Part shown: in pieces, positions 1 through 7,696 of the stretch
Position numbering within the stretch: position 1 is the first letter of the stretch
Layout of the letters: each line of letters starts with the position of its first letter
Source: Cyanobacteria bacterium UBA3301
GTDB taxonomy: Bacteria > Cyanobacteriota > Vampirovibrionia > Gastranaerophilales > Gastranaerophilaceae
Assembly (NCBI GenBank): GCA_002361485.1
Contig: DESZ01000026.1
Span: 1-28,370, forward strand
Direction: 5' to 3'
DNA: 28,370 bases
Made by a program: the position numbers and the translations under genes
The notes under the pieces: generated by a model
Told to the model about the DNA's origin: nothing
Database searches by the model: none
The model's input: the letters and a program-made list of their open reading frames with translations, nothing else

Positions 1-19
1 CGGACAAAAAGTCCGTTTT
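1..19 (+). terminator. Hairpin with T-run at window edge
   Basis: CGGAC and GTCCG pair around an AAAAA loop and are followed by TTTT. This looks like a weak intrinsic terminator on the plus strand for a gene left of the window. It could equally belong to the transposon's outer end. The stem is only 5 bp and upstream context is missing. Confidence 0.35.
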
Positions 20-35
20 GAAACTACCCTCCCCC

Positions 36-57
36 AAACTCGGAAGCTAGTCGGAAG
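36..57. repeat. Putative left end of Mu-like transposon (transposase-binding boxes)
   Basis: AACTCGGAA (37-45) is followed by GTCGGAAG (50-57). The same two boxes, inverted, occur beyond the transposase gene at 5725-5733 and 5701-5708. Matching boxes at the two extremities of a DDE transposon are the expected transposase-binding sites. The exact terminus (a TG dinucleotide and target duplication) cannot be fixed because it may lie at or beyond the window start. Confidence 0.5.
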
Positions 58-70
58 TCTGGTTAAACCT

Positions 71-1369
71 TTATGCATTAAAATCTTGTGCGAAATCTAT
101 CAGATTAAAATAATTTTTTAGATCACGACGGCATTCATATAAATTGCTTTCAATATATTTATCAGCATTTATTGTTTTTATTATTTTGTGTGTGGCTATA
201 CTCAATTTATTTAATTTTTCAAATGATTGATAATTATCAGCAGGTATCGTTGTTTTGATATAATTATATATGTATGGATGGTATATATTTAAAATTATTA
301 AATCAATTAAAAATGGTAAGCACAAAACACTATCTTCTGGGAAACAAGACATTATAATTGATAGTTTTAATATAATTTTATCTATATCTCTTAATTCTAA
401 CGAGTAAATTTGTGCTAGATTGATAATAACATTGGCAAGATAGTTTTTTTCTTGTACATATGAACAATACCACTCATTCCTATGATTTTGTATTAATATC
501 GCAGGTTTATTATTATAAACTTGGAATCTTTCATTCACTAGTGAATATTTATTTTCAATTAAATATTTAACAAACATGCTAATATTTGGGGTAGGCAACA
601 GATATTCAACATCAACAAATTTTTTAAGGTAACAATCTGTATTTGCACTAATTCCATACAAAACTTTTACAGTATTTTTTAACTGTTCTTTATCAACAGC
701 TAATACAAATACCAATTTATCAATATCAAAAAAATGTTTAATAATTTCTAATGTTTTTATTGCATAGTCAGGCCTGCACCTATCAAGTTCATCTATACCG
801 ATAATAATTTTATCACTTGGAATGGATGATACTATCTGTCTAAGATTATTTATAATCTCGTTTTTTAAGCTTTTCATTTTATCATATTCGTCAATGTTTT
901 CATCAGGTGATTTTGAAATACCAATCTGATATGATCCTAGTCCATCTTTAGATGGGAACACATATTCAAAATGGAAGCCAAACATTTTTATAAAATCTAT
1001 AAATTTAGAAACGCACTGTCTAGTTTTTATTGCTAGTTCTTTTATTTCGTTTGTAATATATGCATCACATTCTAAATTAAAAATTAAATTTAAAAATTCA
1101 TTCAAAATAGATTTTAGAGGATTATCTAGGTAGTCAGTTTCCCAGATATTGTATTGTATAAATGGGACTTTATGATTTTTACAAGAATTTTCTAAAAATT
1201 TTAAAAAATATGTTTTCCCCGCACCCCAAGGCGCATTTATACTATATACTTTTGCATTTTGTGAGAGAATTACTTTTAAAAAATTTTCTGCCAATTTTTC
1301 TCTACCTAGTAAATCTACATAATCTTGTTTCGTATTATTTGTTATTTCTTTTATCTGAGTGTCTGACAT
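71..1369 (-). CDS. KAP family P-loop NTPase
   Basis: A 432-aa STAND-related KAP NTPase. The Walker A loop is at residues 46-53 (APWGAGKT). Walker B is at about 188-197 (IIIGIDELDR), followed by the KAP-typical segment on DIDKLVFVLAVDKEQL. An alpha-helical insert separates the two, as is usual for the family. No obvious membrane span is present, unlike some KAP proteins. Its start has GGAG five bases upstream. It lies 43 bp after the Mrr-like endonuclease gene and probably shares its transcript. KAP ATPases recur beside nucleases in anti-phage and mobile-element loci. Here the pair seems to be cargo of the Mu-like transposon. A regulatory or motor role for the nuclease partner is inference; the family call is secure. 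Confidence 0.88.
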   Translation of the reverse strand: MSDTQIKEITNNTKQDYVDLLGREKLAENFLKVILSQNAKVYSINAPWGAGKTYFLKFLENSCKNHKVPFIQYNIWETDYLDNPLKSILNEFLNLIFNLECDAYITNEIKELAIKTRQCVSKFIDFIKMFGFHFEYVFPSKDGLGSYQIGISKSPDENIDEYDKMKSLKNEIINNLRQIVSSIPSDKIIIGIDELDRCRPDYAIKTLEIIKHFFDIDKLVFVLAVDKEQLKNTVKVLYGISANTDCYLKKFVDVEYLLPTPNISMFVKYLIENKYSLVNERFQVYNNKPAILIQNHRNEWYCSYVQEKNYLANVIINLAQIYSLELRDIDKIILKLSIIMSCFPEDSVLCLPFLIDLIILNIYHPYIYNYIKTTIPADNYQSFEKLNKLSIATHKIIKTINADKYIESNLYECRRDLKNYFNLIDFAQDFNA

Positions 1370-1412
1370 CTTAACTCCTTTGCAATGTTATAATATGATA
1401 GCACAAACCTTA

Positions 1413-2351
1413 CTAATAGTGCTCTCTATAGTCTATATTACCATTTGTTCCAAAAGTTATACCTTCTAATTGCCTTTTAGTAATTATGTAATCCAACCCT
1501 AAATCTTCGCTTTTTGCAATCAATATAGGTTCCTCTTTAATATGTACAAAGTCTTTAATTGTATGGGTATTATATATAAATTCATATTCTACACCATCAA
1601 TTTTTATAAGTTTATCTCTAAATTTTACGAAAGTTTCGGTTTCAGGTATCCAAGTGCCTTTATGTTCTCCTTCAACTTCACTTGGTAATTTTGTTGTTAT
1701 AACGTCATGCACGTATGATAAATGGTTGCCATTTTTATCAAAAAATTCATCAACTCTTGCTTCATGATTACCTATTTCTAATCCTTCTTTTTTTAATTCT
1801 TCAATGGTTTTGTGTAAACTTTCTTGATTTAGCAACATATTTGTTTTTGATTTAGAATGATCCATAATTTGAAAAGTTGCATCAACAACAATCTCAAAAA
1901 TTAAGTTTTCGGTATCTTGTTTGTTAGCTGGTCTTATTAAACACAAGTTAATTTCTTTTGCATTTGGATTAACTTTAGTAGATTTAGAATACTTAATTGT
2001 TGGTTTTGTAAAACCCGTCGCAGATATCAATAAACCTTTATCTATATCAAGATTATTCAATGCACCAGCTAATTTTTGGGCATCACCTCTACCCGTTTTA
2101 CTTTTGCGCTCGGAATAATCTTTTGCCTCAACAAATAAAGATTCTTTGTTATCATCAACTAATATATCAATTTGATATAAGTCTGAGCTGAATAATCCTG
2201 TTTTCTTTACATCATGAGTTATATCATTTGCATCATTGATAATTTTTAATACAGCACCTGCAAGCATCTCAAAACCTTTACCGCGTTTACTAGGTTTGTA
2301 TCCAAATATTTGTTCAAAAACATCATCCATATTATCATAGTTGTCTATCAA
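1413..2351 (-). CDS. Mrr-like PD-(D/E)XK restriction endonuclease
   Basis: A 312-aa protein with a restriction-endonuclease-like fold in the first 130 residues. The core reads D62 (QIDILVDD) and E75-x-K77 (FVEAKDY), followed by a helix carrying the conserved QK (AQKLAGAL). This is the PD-(D/E)XK arrangement of Mrr-type nucleases. The C-terminal half is unrecognised and may recognise substrate. The best start is a TTG codon with AGGAGG seven bases upstream; no in-frame ATG has a comparable site. It begins 46 bp after the last transposition gene and precedes the KAP NTPase. The pair looks like a defence cargo co-transcribed with, or just downstream of, the transposition genes. Target modification and cleavage specificity cannot be read from the sequence. 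Confidence 0.8.
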   Translation of the reverse strand: MIDNYDNMDDVFEQIFGYKPSKRGKGFEMLAGAVLKIINDANDITHDVKKTGLFSSDLYQIDILVDDNKESLFVEAKDYSERKSKTGRGDAQKLAGALNNLDIDKGLLISATGFTKPTIKYSKSTKVNPNAKEINLCLIRPANKQDTENLIFEIVVDATFQIMDHSKSKTNMLLNQESLHKTIEELKKEGLEIGNHEARVDEFFDKNGNHLSYVHDVITTKLPSEVEGEHKGTWIPETETFVKFRDKLIKIDGVEYEFIYNTHTIKDFVHIKEEPILIAKSEDLGLDYIITKRQLEGITFGTNGNIDYREHY

Positions 2352-2397
2352 GATTCATACCTCCTAATCAGTTAGCACATGATAATATAAAAATTTT

Positions 2398-3045
2398 TTA
2401 AAGTATATTAGACAGTTGTCTAACATAGTTCTTTCTATACCTCCAAATATGTTCTGCCACATGTTGTGCCAGGTTTTGTTTCATTTTAGAATGATTTATT
2501 GATCGGCGGAGGCGGGAGTAGAGAACTTTTATCCGCAAAGATTCTTGTTTTGCGTGCGGAAGTTTCTTACGTTTTGTCTTTAATGGTTTATCAACTACAA
2601 AAAGTTCATCGTCATATAGATAAAAGTAAACAGGTATGTCGTAAAACCTCCGCATCTTCGGAATTTTCGGCTCGCGTTCAAAGTGTGTTTTAAGGGTGTT
2701 CAATTGCTGTTCAAAAATCATCTGCCGAAAATGTTTATAAAAATTCTGCACCGTAGCATCCGCAATATCCAACAGAAAACTCGCCTGTTTTGACTTCACA
2801 GCGGCACAAAAGCACTTCGTTATCATCTCAATTTTTTCCTGAGAATGAAACTTAAAGCAAAACGGCAGAGGTAAATGTTTAACTGATTCTCTGTAAGAAT
2901 AAATCTCGCCAACTAAACCCAATCGACCATCGGCAACTAATTTCTGTAAAATCTCTTTTACCCCCTCATCGCCCATAATCGATTCAATATCTTCAAGCCT
3001 GAATTTATCAAGCCGTTTACCGAGTTTCAAAATCTTATCTTTCAT
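2398..3045 (-). CDS. Third transposon protein, unrecognised, basic C-terminus
   Basis: A 215-aa protein whose start overlaps the end of the MuB-like ATPase by 11 bp, so it is translationally coupled to it. A GAGGG site precedes the ATG. I do not recognise the family. The last third is rich in Lys and Arg (KTKRKKLPHAK, then a helix of LYSRLRRSINHSKMKQ), suggesting DNA or RNA binding. The N-terminal segment (DIESIMGDEGVKEILQKLV) looks like a small winged-helix-type unit. It lacks the Cys/His zinc-finger pattern of TniQ, so it is not an obvious target selector of the Tn7/Tn5053 kind. Position as third gene after transposase and ATPase suggests an accessory transposition or regulatory factor. Confidence 0.6.
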   Translation of the reverse strand: MKDKILKLGKRLDKFRLEDIESIMGDEGVKEILQKLVADGRLGLVGEIYSYRESVKHLPLPFCFKFHSQEKIEMITKCFCAAVKSKQASFLLDIADATVQNFYKHFRQMIFEQQLNTLKTHFEREPKIPKMRRFYDIPVYFYLYDDELFVVDKPLKTKRKKLPHAKQESLRIKVLYSRLRRSINHSKMKQNLAQHVAEHIWRYRKNYVRQLSNIL

Positions 3046-3724
3046 TCAATATTCCCTCCAAGACGGCCAGCGTAATCACATCCAAATTATTCATAGCAGC
3101 AACGGTTTCAACCTTGTTTATGAGTTTCACAATCTGCCTGAACTGGTTGAATTTGTTGCAAATAACCTCCATCGCATCAGACTCAAACTCAACTTCTGAA
3201 ATTTCTGTCACGATTTTTGCCACATCATCTTTATTGAATGCTTCAAACTTCAAAACACCCAAAAGCCTGTCATAAATATGCTTATGCCGTTTGAGTTTTG
3301 CTTCCGCAAGACTCATCCCAACAAGCACAACGGGAATCCCGATTTTGTCGTGCAAATCGCGGACTATCTCAATCGCAGACGAGTTATTCAAAAGAAAATC
3401 CACCTCATCCACCACCAAAACCTTTGGCCGCTCGCGCAACTTATCCTCAATTTGCTTGAATAAAAGCGAAGTCAGGTATGTTGGCACATCATCAAGTTCC
3501 TCAACAATCTCGGTCAAAAGCCAACGCGCAGACATTTTGTGGTTGCAACGCACGTAAATCGCATCATTATTCGTAACCCACCACATAATCGTTTGCGACT
3601 TCCCGAGCCCAAAATCGCCATATACAAGCGCCATCTTGGGCAGATTCGCGGGCGCGTTTTTGAGCGTATCCATCAAATCCACAAATCGTTTCACATTACG
3701 CGTTACAACAAATTTACGTTTCAT
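3035..3724 (-). CDS. MuB-like AAA+ transposition ATPase
   Basis: A 229-aa AAA+ ATPase. Walker A is at residues 36-43 (GDFGLGKS) and Walker B at about 102-109 (VLVVDEVD), followed by a sensor-like strand (IPVVLVGMSLAE). I chose the ATG at 3724, which overlaps the transposase stop by 11 bp and follows a GGGG-rich site. An upstream in-frame ATG at 3784 would give an overlap of about 70 bp and a non-homologous N-terminus. In Mu and Tn5053/Tn7 relatives this class of ATPase binds target DNA, delivers it to the transposase and gives target immunity. The DDE partner is immediately upstream. Its short length is typical for compact Mu-like elements. Confidence 0.85.
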   Translation of the reverse strand: MKRKFVVTRNVKRFVDLMDTLKNAPANLPKMALVYGDFGLGKSQTIMWWVTNNDAIYVRCNHKMSARWLLTEIVEELDDVPTYLTSLLFKQIEDKLRERPKVLVVDEVDFLLNNSSAIEIVRDLHDKIGIPVVLVGMSLAEAKLKRHKHIYDRLLGVLKFEAFNKDDVAKIVTEISEVEFESDAMEVICNKFNQFRQIVKLINKVETVAAMNNLDVITLAVLEGILNER

Positions 3725-5699
3725 AAAGACCCCGATATTCCTCACTTTGCTTGTATTCCGCAAGCCACTCCCTGTCATCTTCACAGGTGCAGCCGTTTTT
3801 CATAAGCCATTCAAACTTTTCGTACTTATTCAAAAACACAGGTGCGTTCATCTGTTCTTCTCTCGGTGTCAGCTTTTTCGTTTTTACAGGTTTTACCTCC
3901 ATCACCTCTTGAACATTTTCTTCAATGTCTTGCTCAATAAATTTTAAATCCACATTCGGCAAGAACTTCTGTAATTCTTTAATCGTCTTATTTTTAAGCC
4001 GTTTTTGCTTTTGAATTTTTTGTTTTAAATCCTCGATATCTTTAATATCACCGAGATGATAAGCCATCGGATGGGCTTTCGTGACACGTTTTGCGGTACA
4101 CAAAAATTGATTTTTGACTGTGTAAACTTTAATCTCGGATAAATCAAAAAGCGAGTAGCGAATCATAACCTGAGTTTTGAGTCCATACAATTTATCAGAG
4201 TAATAAAATGTGCCGAGGAACCGAATTCCATTTTGATAAATCGTCTTGATGTCAGCCGTCATCATTAAATCATCAAGCCGAACCGTGTCAATTTTGATTT
4301 TCGCGCGGTTTTCAAAAACTTCCGCAATCGTGTGATTTTTATCATTCGGACAAGGCTGAGAGTTCTTAAATTCAAGCCACTTATCCACAAGCATTTTGAC
4401 TTCATCAATCGTCGGGTAATAATTCGGCTTGAAATATTGCTTATGAAACTTTTCGTTGCGCTTAAAATGCGCGGGTTTATTCTCAATACTTGAACCCGAA
4501 TATGTCGGCAAAAGCTTTTCAAAACTCTCCTGAAACTCTTTGAAAAATCGCTCAATGACTTTGGCTCTCGCGTTATACGGTCTAGCAAAAACCGTCTTAA
4601 TCCCGAGTTTTGCATAAATCCCCTCAAACCCTGTTTCCTTAAAATCTGTGTTCACAAAATATTTCGCTTTAAACGCTCTCCCGTTATCCTGATAAACAAT
4701 TTTCGGGATATTTTGCAAGTTGATTATTGCATTGCGCAGAGCCGACGCGATGCTTTGAGTGTTTTCTTCAAGCATAATCTCATACCCGACAAGTGCAGTC
4801 GATTTCCAATCCAAAAAGCCGATTAAAATCGCCCTTGTGGGTTTGCCGGTAAACGGATTTTGCACCAAAAACGATAGCTTATGCCCGTCTGCCACAAGCA
4901 CATCACCGACTTCCAACTTTGAAATATCTCGCATAATAAAGGGTTCAACATTGTCTTTTAATGCTTTTTCTCCGTCACGAGCCAACGTCCAAATGTCATA
5001 ATGGTTATCCCGAAACCAATTCGCATAACGACGAAATGTCACATCCTGAACATTTATCGGTCCCTCTTTTGATAAAATGTGCTTGGTTATTGAAATGGCT
5101 TTGCCGACACAAAATTTGTTCGGGTGCAGCAAAATTTTCAAAAATACCTGTTTTTCATAATCGGTCAAAGACGTGCGGAACTCTGTCGCATACTCGTATT
5201 TTGGCAGCAATAAATGATAATCTGTCGTGTTTCCGAGCTTGCGTTTCCAACGCTCAACTGAGCCGATTGAAGTTTTGCCAAGCACCTTAAAAATATGCGG
5301 GTACAACATGCCGGTATTGTAGCTTTCAATAAACTCAACCCCGGCAAGGGTTTTACCATCAGGGTGATGTTTTCTGTATTTTTGCCACTCGCGAAGCAAA
5401 TCCAAACGTGCCAAAGCAATCTCATTAACCTTAGTTGGAAGATTTTTGAGCGGCAAAATCGGAATTAACGCCGTCGATTCCGACGTTATTTGTGTCTTTT
5501 GCTCAAAATATTTGTCCTGTAAATCCAACTCAATACTTGATAATAGAATTTCAAAACTTTTTCCGCCTCTGACAATAATTTCGCGGGTGATATATTTATC
5601 TCGCGACATCCGAATTGCCCGAGTGCTCACGCCTTTGAGGTCTGCTAATTCTTGAATTGATATGTATTTATCTTTATTCATCGTACTCACATCAATCAC
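3714..5699 (-). CDS. Mu-like DDE transposase
   Basis: A 661-aa transposase. The N-terminus is a winged/HTH domain (residues 8-60, SIQELADLKGVSTRAIRMS) as in MuA. The catalytic RNase H-like core has D271 (VADGHK), D338 (YQDNG) and E383 (KVIERFF). The D-D spacing of 67 equals that of MuA (D269/D336), and the E lies somewhat closer than E392. A Mu-C type beta-barrel (about 480-560) and a charged C-terminal tail that would contact the ATPase follow. The start is uncertain: GTG at 5699 has GGAAG nearby, while the ATG at 5681 (residue 7) is equally possible. All three catalytic acids are present and there is no frameshift, so it appears active. Confidence 0.92.
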   Translation of the reverse strand: MIDVSTMNKDKYISIQELADLKGVSTRAIRMSRDKYITREIIVRGGKSFEILLSSIELDLQDKYFEQKTQITSESTALIPILPLKNLPTKVNEIALARLDLLREWQKYRKHHPDGKTLAGVEFIESYNTGMLYPHIFKVLGKTSIGSVERWKRKLGNTTDYHLLLPKYEYATEFRTSLTDYEKQVFLKILLHPNKFCVGKAISITKHILSKEGPINVQDVTFRRYANWFRDNHYDIWTLARDGEKALKDNVEPFIMRDISKLEVGDVLVADGHKLSFLVQNPFTGKPTRAILIGFLDWKSTALVGYEIMLEENTQSIASALRNAIINLQNIPKIVYQDNGRAFKAKYFVNTDFKETGFEGIYAKLGIKTVFARPYNARAKVIERFFKEFQESFEKLLPTYSGSSIENKPAHFKRNEKFHKQYFKPNYYPTIDEVKMLVDKWLEFKNSQPCPNDKNHTIAEVFENRAKIKIDTVRLDDLMMTADIKTIYQNGIRFLGTFYYSDKLYGLKTQVMIRYSLFDLSEIKVYTVKNQFLCTAKRVTKAHPMAYHLGDIKDIEDLKQKIQKQKRLKNKTIKELQKFLPNVDLKFIEQDIEENVQEVMEVKPVKTKKLTPREEQMNAPVFLNKYEKFEWLMKNGCTCEDDREWLAEYKQSEEYRGLYET

Positions 5700-5700
5700 T

Positions 5701-5733
5701 CTTCCGACCTTAAATTGGAACTGTTTCCGAGTT
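5701..5733. repeat. Putative right end of Mu-like transposon (transposase-binding boxes)
   Basis: On the minus strand, AACTCGGAA (complement of 5725-5733) and GTCGGAAG (complement of 5701-5708) repeat the boxes seen at 37-45 and 50-57. Box spacing is 25 nt here against 13 nt at the other end; such asymmetry is normal for Mu-type elements. The true terminus probably lies between 5733 and 5773, because the unrelated 202-aa gene ends at 5774. Confidence 0.5.
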
Positions 5734-5766
5734 GTTTCGTATCATTTGGACACAAACAACTCGGAA
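5725..5766. repeat. 13-bp perfect inverted repeat around a 16-nt core
   Basis: TTCCGAGTTGTTT (5725-5737) and AAACAACTCGGAA (5754-5766) are perfect complements separated by 16 nt. The inner arm is the transposase box; the outer arm is an extra, oppositely oriented copy. The loop with its edges contains a 16-mer (5737-5752) that recurs inverted at 12101-12116. It sits between the stop of the 202-aa gene and the transposase start. It could be a transposase operator, a transposon-end structure or a terminator, although no T-run follows on either strand. Confidence 0.6.
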
Positions 5767-5773
5767 TTTGATG

Positions 5774-6382
5774 TTACCATCCCGCGTTCATAGCTTGTTC
5801 CGCATCTTCCCAACCCAAATCGTAATCTTCCATTGTCATTTGAATATAGCGGACAGTTTCTGGAGATTCATTATTATATCTAATTTCACAATAATCTTTC
5901 ACATTAAGTATGCTTGATTGATTAAAAATTTCTTTTAATTTATAAGATGTATCGTGTTGAAAATCTTTTGGCACTTCTTCTAAAATCTTTGTAGCAACAA
6001 GCGTATCCATAATTATACGTTTACCTTTATCATTTGTATAACAACCCGTTGCCTCTGTTATTGTACAATCGCCTAAAACTTCAAAAACCTTTTGTTTTGC
6101 TTCTTCTTTTGTATAATGGTAGGATTTTGTGTCTTTATCCATTAAACCTATATAAAACTCTATTTTTGAAGTGTAATTAGGTCTTGGATTCATCATCATA
6201 TTTGATGCTGCATTCCTATAATGTTTTGCTTTTTCAGGATCAAAGTTTTCAAAAAATTTGTCATAAAAATTGAGTATAAATTTTGAAACTATTTCTGCCA
6301 AATCACCTGATAACCCGAATTTGTTTCTTAGTACGCATTTTGCGTAGTAGTTTTTCAAACTTTTTTCTTCTTGTTGTTCCAT
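5774..6382 (-). CDS. SAM-riboswitch-controlled protein of unknown function
   Basis: A 202-aa soluble protein, not recognised. An AAGGAG site lies eight bases before the ATG. The N-terminal half is helical (SLKNYYAKCVLRNKFGLSG onward). The C-terminal half alternates strands and helices: KIEFYIGLMD, then a helix (TKEEAKQKVFEVLG), DCTITEATGCYTNDKGKRI, TLVATKILEEV, then a helix before SSILNVKDYCEIRY. That order resembles small ferredoxin-like or ACT-like domains, but this is a pattern impression only. The leader carries a SAM-I riboswitch with a terminator, so expression should fall when SAM is abundant. This suggests a link to methionine, SAM or methylation. It is the only gene between the riboswitch and the transposon end. 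Confidence 0.75.
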   Translation of the reverse strand: MEQQEEKSLKNYYAKCVLRNKFGLSGDLAEIVSKFILNFYDKFFENFDPEKAKHYRNAASNMMMNPRPNYTSKIEFYIGLMDKDTKSYHYTKEEAKQKVFEVLGDCTITEATGCYTNDKGKRIIMDTLVATKILEEVPKDFQHDTSYKLKEIFNQSSILNVKDYCEIRYNNESPETVRYIQMTMEDYDLGWEDAEQAMNAGW

Positions 6383-6426
6383 AGTTGTTCTCCTTTTCTT
6401 TTAGTACTACAACCTACAAGAGCAAC

Positions 6427-6454
6427 AAAAAAGAAACCCATAGCGATAGGTTTC
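6427..6454 (-). terminator. Riboswitch expression-platform terminator
   Basis: On the minus strand GAAACC and GGTTTC form a stem and are followed directly by TTTTTT (6427-6432). The 5' part of the stem (ACCTATC) can instead pair with GATAGGT, the 3' side of the aptamer P1, to make an antiterminator. This is the standard S-box off-switch arrangement. Confidence 0.85.
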
Positions 6455-6464
6455 CTGCATGTCC

Positions 6465-6546
6465 ACCTATCATTCAAGCTTTAGCACCTAATTTAATAGG
6501 TTGCTGTGTAGTCAACGGGCTTGTCCCTCGTACACTCTTTATAGGT
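6465..6546 (-). ncRNA. SAM-I (S-box) riboswitch aptamer
   Basis: Read on the minus strand, the P1 strands ACCTAT and ATAGGT bracket the S-box core in order: AAAGAG, then GAGGGAC and GCCC (P2b), a TGA, GCAACC, a short P3 (ACCTA/TAGGT), GGTGCTAA, and GAATGATAG closing into P1. P2a pairs GTGTA with TACAC. P4 is much reduced compared with the usual TCC-GCAG helix, so it may belong to a compact SAM-I/SAM-IV-like variant. The downstream terminator and mutually exclusive antiterminator indicate transcription attenuation by SAM of the 202-aa gene. Confidence 0.85.
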
Positions 6547-6567
6547 ATTTCTATTAATTTTTATACG

Positions 6568-6596
6568 ATACTATCATAAAATTTTTAATTTATCAA
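6568..6596 (-). promoter_or_regulatory. Promoter for the SAM-I leader
   Basis: On the minus strand, TTGATA (complement of 6591-6596) and TAGTAT (complement of 6568-6573) are separated by 17 nt. They end about 20 nt before the aptamer P1. This is a good sigma-70-type promoter at the expected distance. Confidence 0.6.
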
Positions 6597-6614
6597 TTTT
6601 GTAAAAATTGGGAC

Positions 6615-6643
6615 TTGATGTTTCTTAGAAACAGAGGTAAGAT
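6615..6643 (+). promoter_or_regulatory. XRE-gene promoter with operator palindrome
   Basis: TTGATG (6615-6620), a 17-nt spacer and TAAGAT (6638-6643) form a promoter 30 bp before the XRE gene. The hyphenated palindrome TGTTTC-TTA-GAAACA (6619-6633) overlaps the -35 end and the spacer. That is where an autoregulating XRE repressor would bind. Confidence 0.6.
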
Positions 6644-6673
6644 GTGTTTCCCCAGAGAATTTCGGAGGTTTTT

Positions 6674-6940
6674 ATGAAGAAAAAAGAGCTACAAAGCATT
6701 GATTATATTAAAGAACGTGCCGATGAAAATTTGGCAAAAACAAAAAGCGTGTTTTTATATAGGCGGGAGCTTGCGATTCGGTTTGCTTTGCGGCAAAAAG
6801 AACTTACACAAAAGAAGCTTGCAAAACGACTCAAAATGACAGAAAGCTACGTTTCAAAACTCATTACGGGCGAAAGATATAGCAAGGATTTTGAGTTTTT
6901 TGTGAGATACAACTTGGGGGTAGACTATTTTGGGATATAG
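6674..6940 (+). CDS. XRE-family helix-turn-helix regulator
   Basis: An 88-aa DNA-binding protein. The HTH spans about residues 38-65 (LTQKKLAKRLKMTESYVSKL), with the canonical A-x-x-x-x-M-S/T-x-S-x-V-S-K pattern of XRE/Cro repressors. The ATG at 6674 follows CGGAGG at ideal spacing; the in-frame ATG at 6644 lacks a site and overlaps the -10 box. It is followed eight bases later by a tyrosine recombinase and probably forms an operon with it. A palindrome in its promoter suggests autoregulation. The pair resembles the regulator-recombinase modules of small mobile elements. Confidence 0.85.
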   Translation: MKKKELQSIDYIKERADENLAKTKSVFLYRRELAIRFALRQKELTQKKLAKRLKMTESYVSKLITGERYSKDFEFFVRYNLGVDYFGI

Positions 6941-6948
6941 GAGGAAGT

Positions 6949-7488
6949 ATGAATATTGTCCAACCGATAAGGAATAGAGAGGATATTGAGAAAATGAAAG
7001 CTGTTTTGAAACGCAAAAAGCGCGACCTTGTGCTTTTTATTTTCGGGATAAATTGCGGACTCAGGATTTCGGATATTTTGAAGCTTGATGTCGGGGATGT
7101 TAAGGGTAGAGATTTTGTCGAAATCAAAGAGAAAAAGACGAAGAAAAACAAACGTTTTCCGTTAAATCCGGAGCTAAAGGTTGTGCTTGAAGATTTTGTA
7201 AAAGACCGCCCGGAAGACGAGCCGCTATTTATTACACAACAGGGAAACAGGCTTGATAGAAACCAGGCTTACCGAATTTTGAATAAGGCTGCAAAAACAT
7301 TAAATCTTCAGGACAAAATCGGCACACACTCACTAAGGAAAACATTTGGCTACCATCACTATAAACAATTTGATAATATTGAACTCCTGCAGAAGATTTT
7401 CAACCATTCCTATTCTGCCATCACCCTCCGCTACATCGGCATCGAACAAGATATTATTGATGAAAGTTATATGAATTTTTATTTGTAG
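6949..7488 (+). CDS. Tyrosine recombinase, catalytic domain only
   Basis: A 179-aa site-specific recombinase. Catalytic residues are visible: R39 (CGLRISD), a Lys in the KKTKK beta-hairpin (about 63), H127-x-x-R130 (THSLRKTFG), H153 (FNHSYSA) and the nucleophile Y162 (LRYIG). The usual N-terminal SAM-like core-binding domain is missing. Many stand-alone proteins of about 180 aa in low-GC bacteria have this form, so it need not be a truncation. AGGAGG precedes the ATG. It could mobilise one of the neighbouring modules or invert or resolve a local site. No obvious paired crossover sites were seen beside it. Confidence 0.9.
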   Translation: MNIVQPIRNREDIEKMKAVLKRKKRDLVLFIFGINCGLRISDILKLDVGDVKGRDFVEIKEKKTKKNKRFPLNPELKVVLEDFVKDRPEDEPLFITQQGNRLDRNQAYRILNKAAKTLNLQDKIGTHSLRKTFGYHHYKQFDNIELLQKIFNHSYSAITLRYIGIEQDIIDESYMNFYL

Positions 7489-7554
7489 GTCGATCTTTAC
7501 ATTCTTCCCATGGGCAAATTTCATGCTAATATAGAAATGTGAGAGAGGGTAGTT

Positions 7555-7620
7555 ATGAAAAATAATAATGATGGAATTAACCATCTTGTGTTGCATAACC
7601 ATACTAAAAAAGCATATTAA
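7555..7620 (+). CDS. Possible 21-aa leader peptide
   Basis: A short ORF (MKNNNDGINHLVLHNHTKKAY) begins seven bases after GAGAGGG, a usable ribosome binding site. It lies in the 208-bp gap before the type III modification gene. It may be a leader peptide or chance; length and composition give no functional clue. Nothing else in the gap looks coding. Confidence 0.25.
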   Translation: MKNNNDGINHLVLHNHTKKAY

Positions 7621-7624
7621 TTAC

Positions 7625-7649
7625 AAAGACAAAGTAATTTCTTGTCTTT
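7625..7649. repeat. 8-bp inverted repeat before mod gene
   Basis: AAAGACAA (7625-7632) and TTGTCTTT (7642-7649) are perfect complements around a 9-nt loop, about 48 bp before the mod start. No T-run follows, so it is more likely an operator or leader hairpin than a terminator. A TATAAT (7675-7680) lies downstream but lacks a good -35 box. Confidence 0.4.
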
Positions 7650-7696
7650 ATACAATATCGTTTTAGCAATTCATTATAATTAGAATGGAGCAGGTT

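Noticed and set aside
2398..3045. TniQ-like target selector
   Set aside because: The Cys/His zinc-finger pattern and conserved TniQ blocks are absent; only the position fits.
4265..4627. 120-codon open frame inside the transposase gene
   Set aside because: It lies in another frame of a well-supported DDE transposase, has no ribosome site and an Arg/Ser-rich composition typical of a shadow frame.
5737..5752. Copy of the TATGTCC promoter box upstream of the transposase
   Set aside because: No -10-like hexamer lies 21-22 nt downstream (ACAGTT or nearby), so it was not counted as a sixth promoter.
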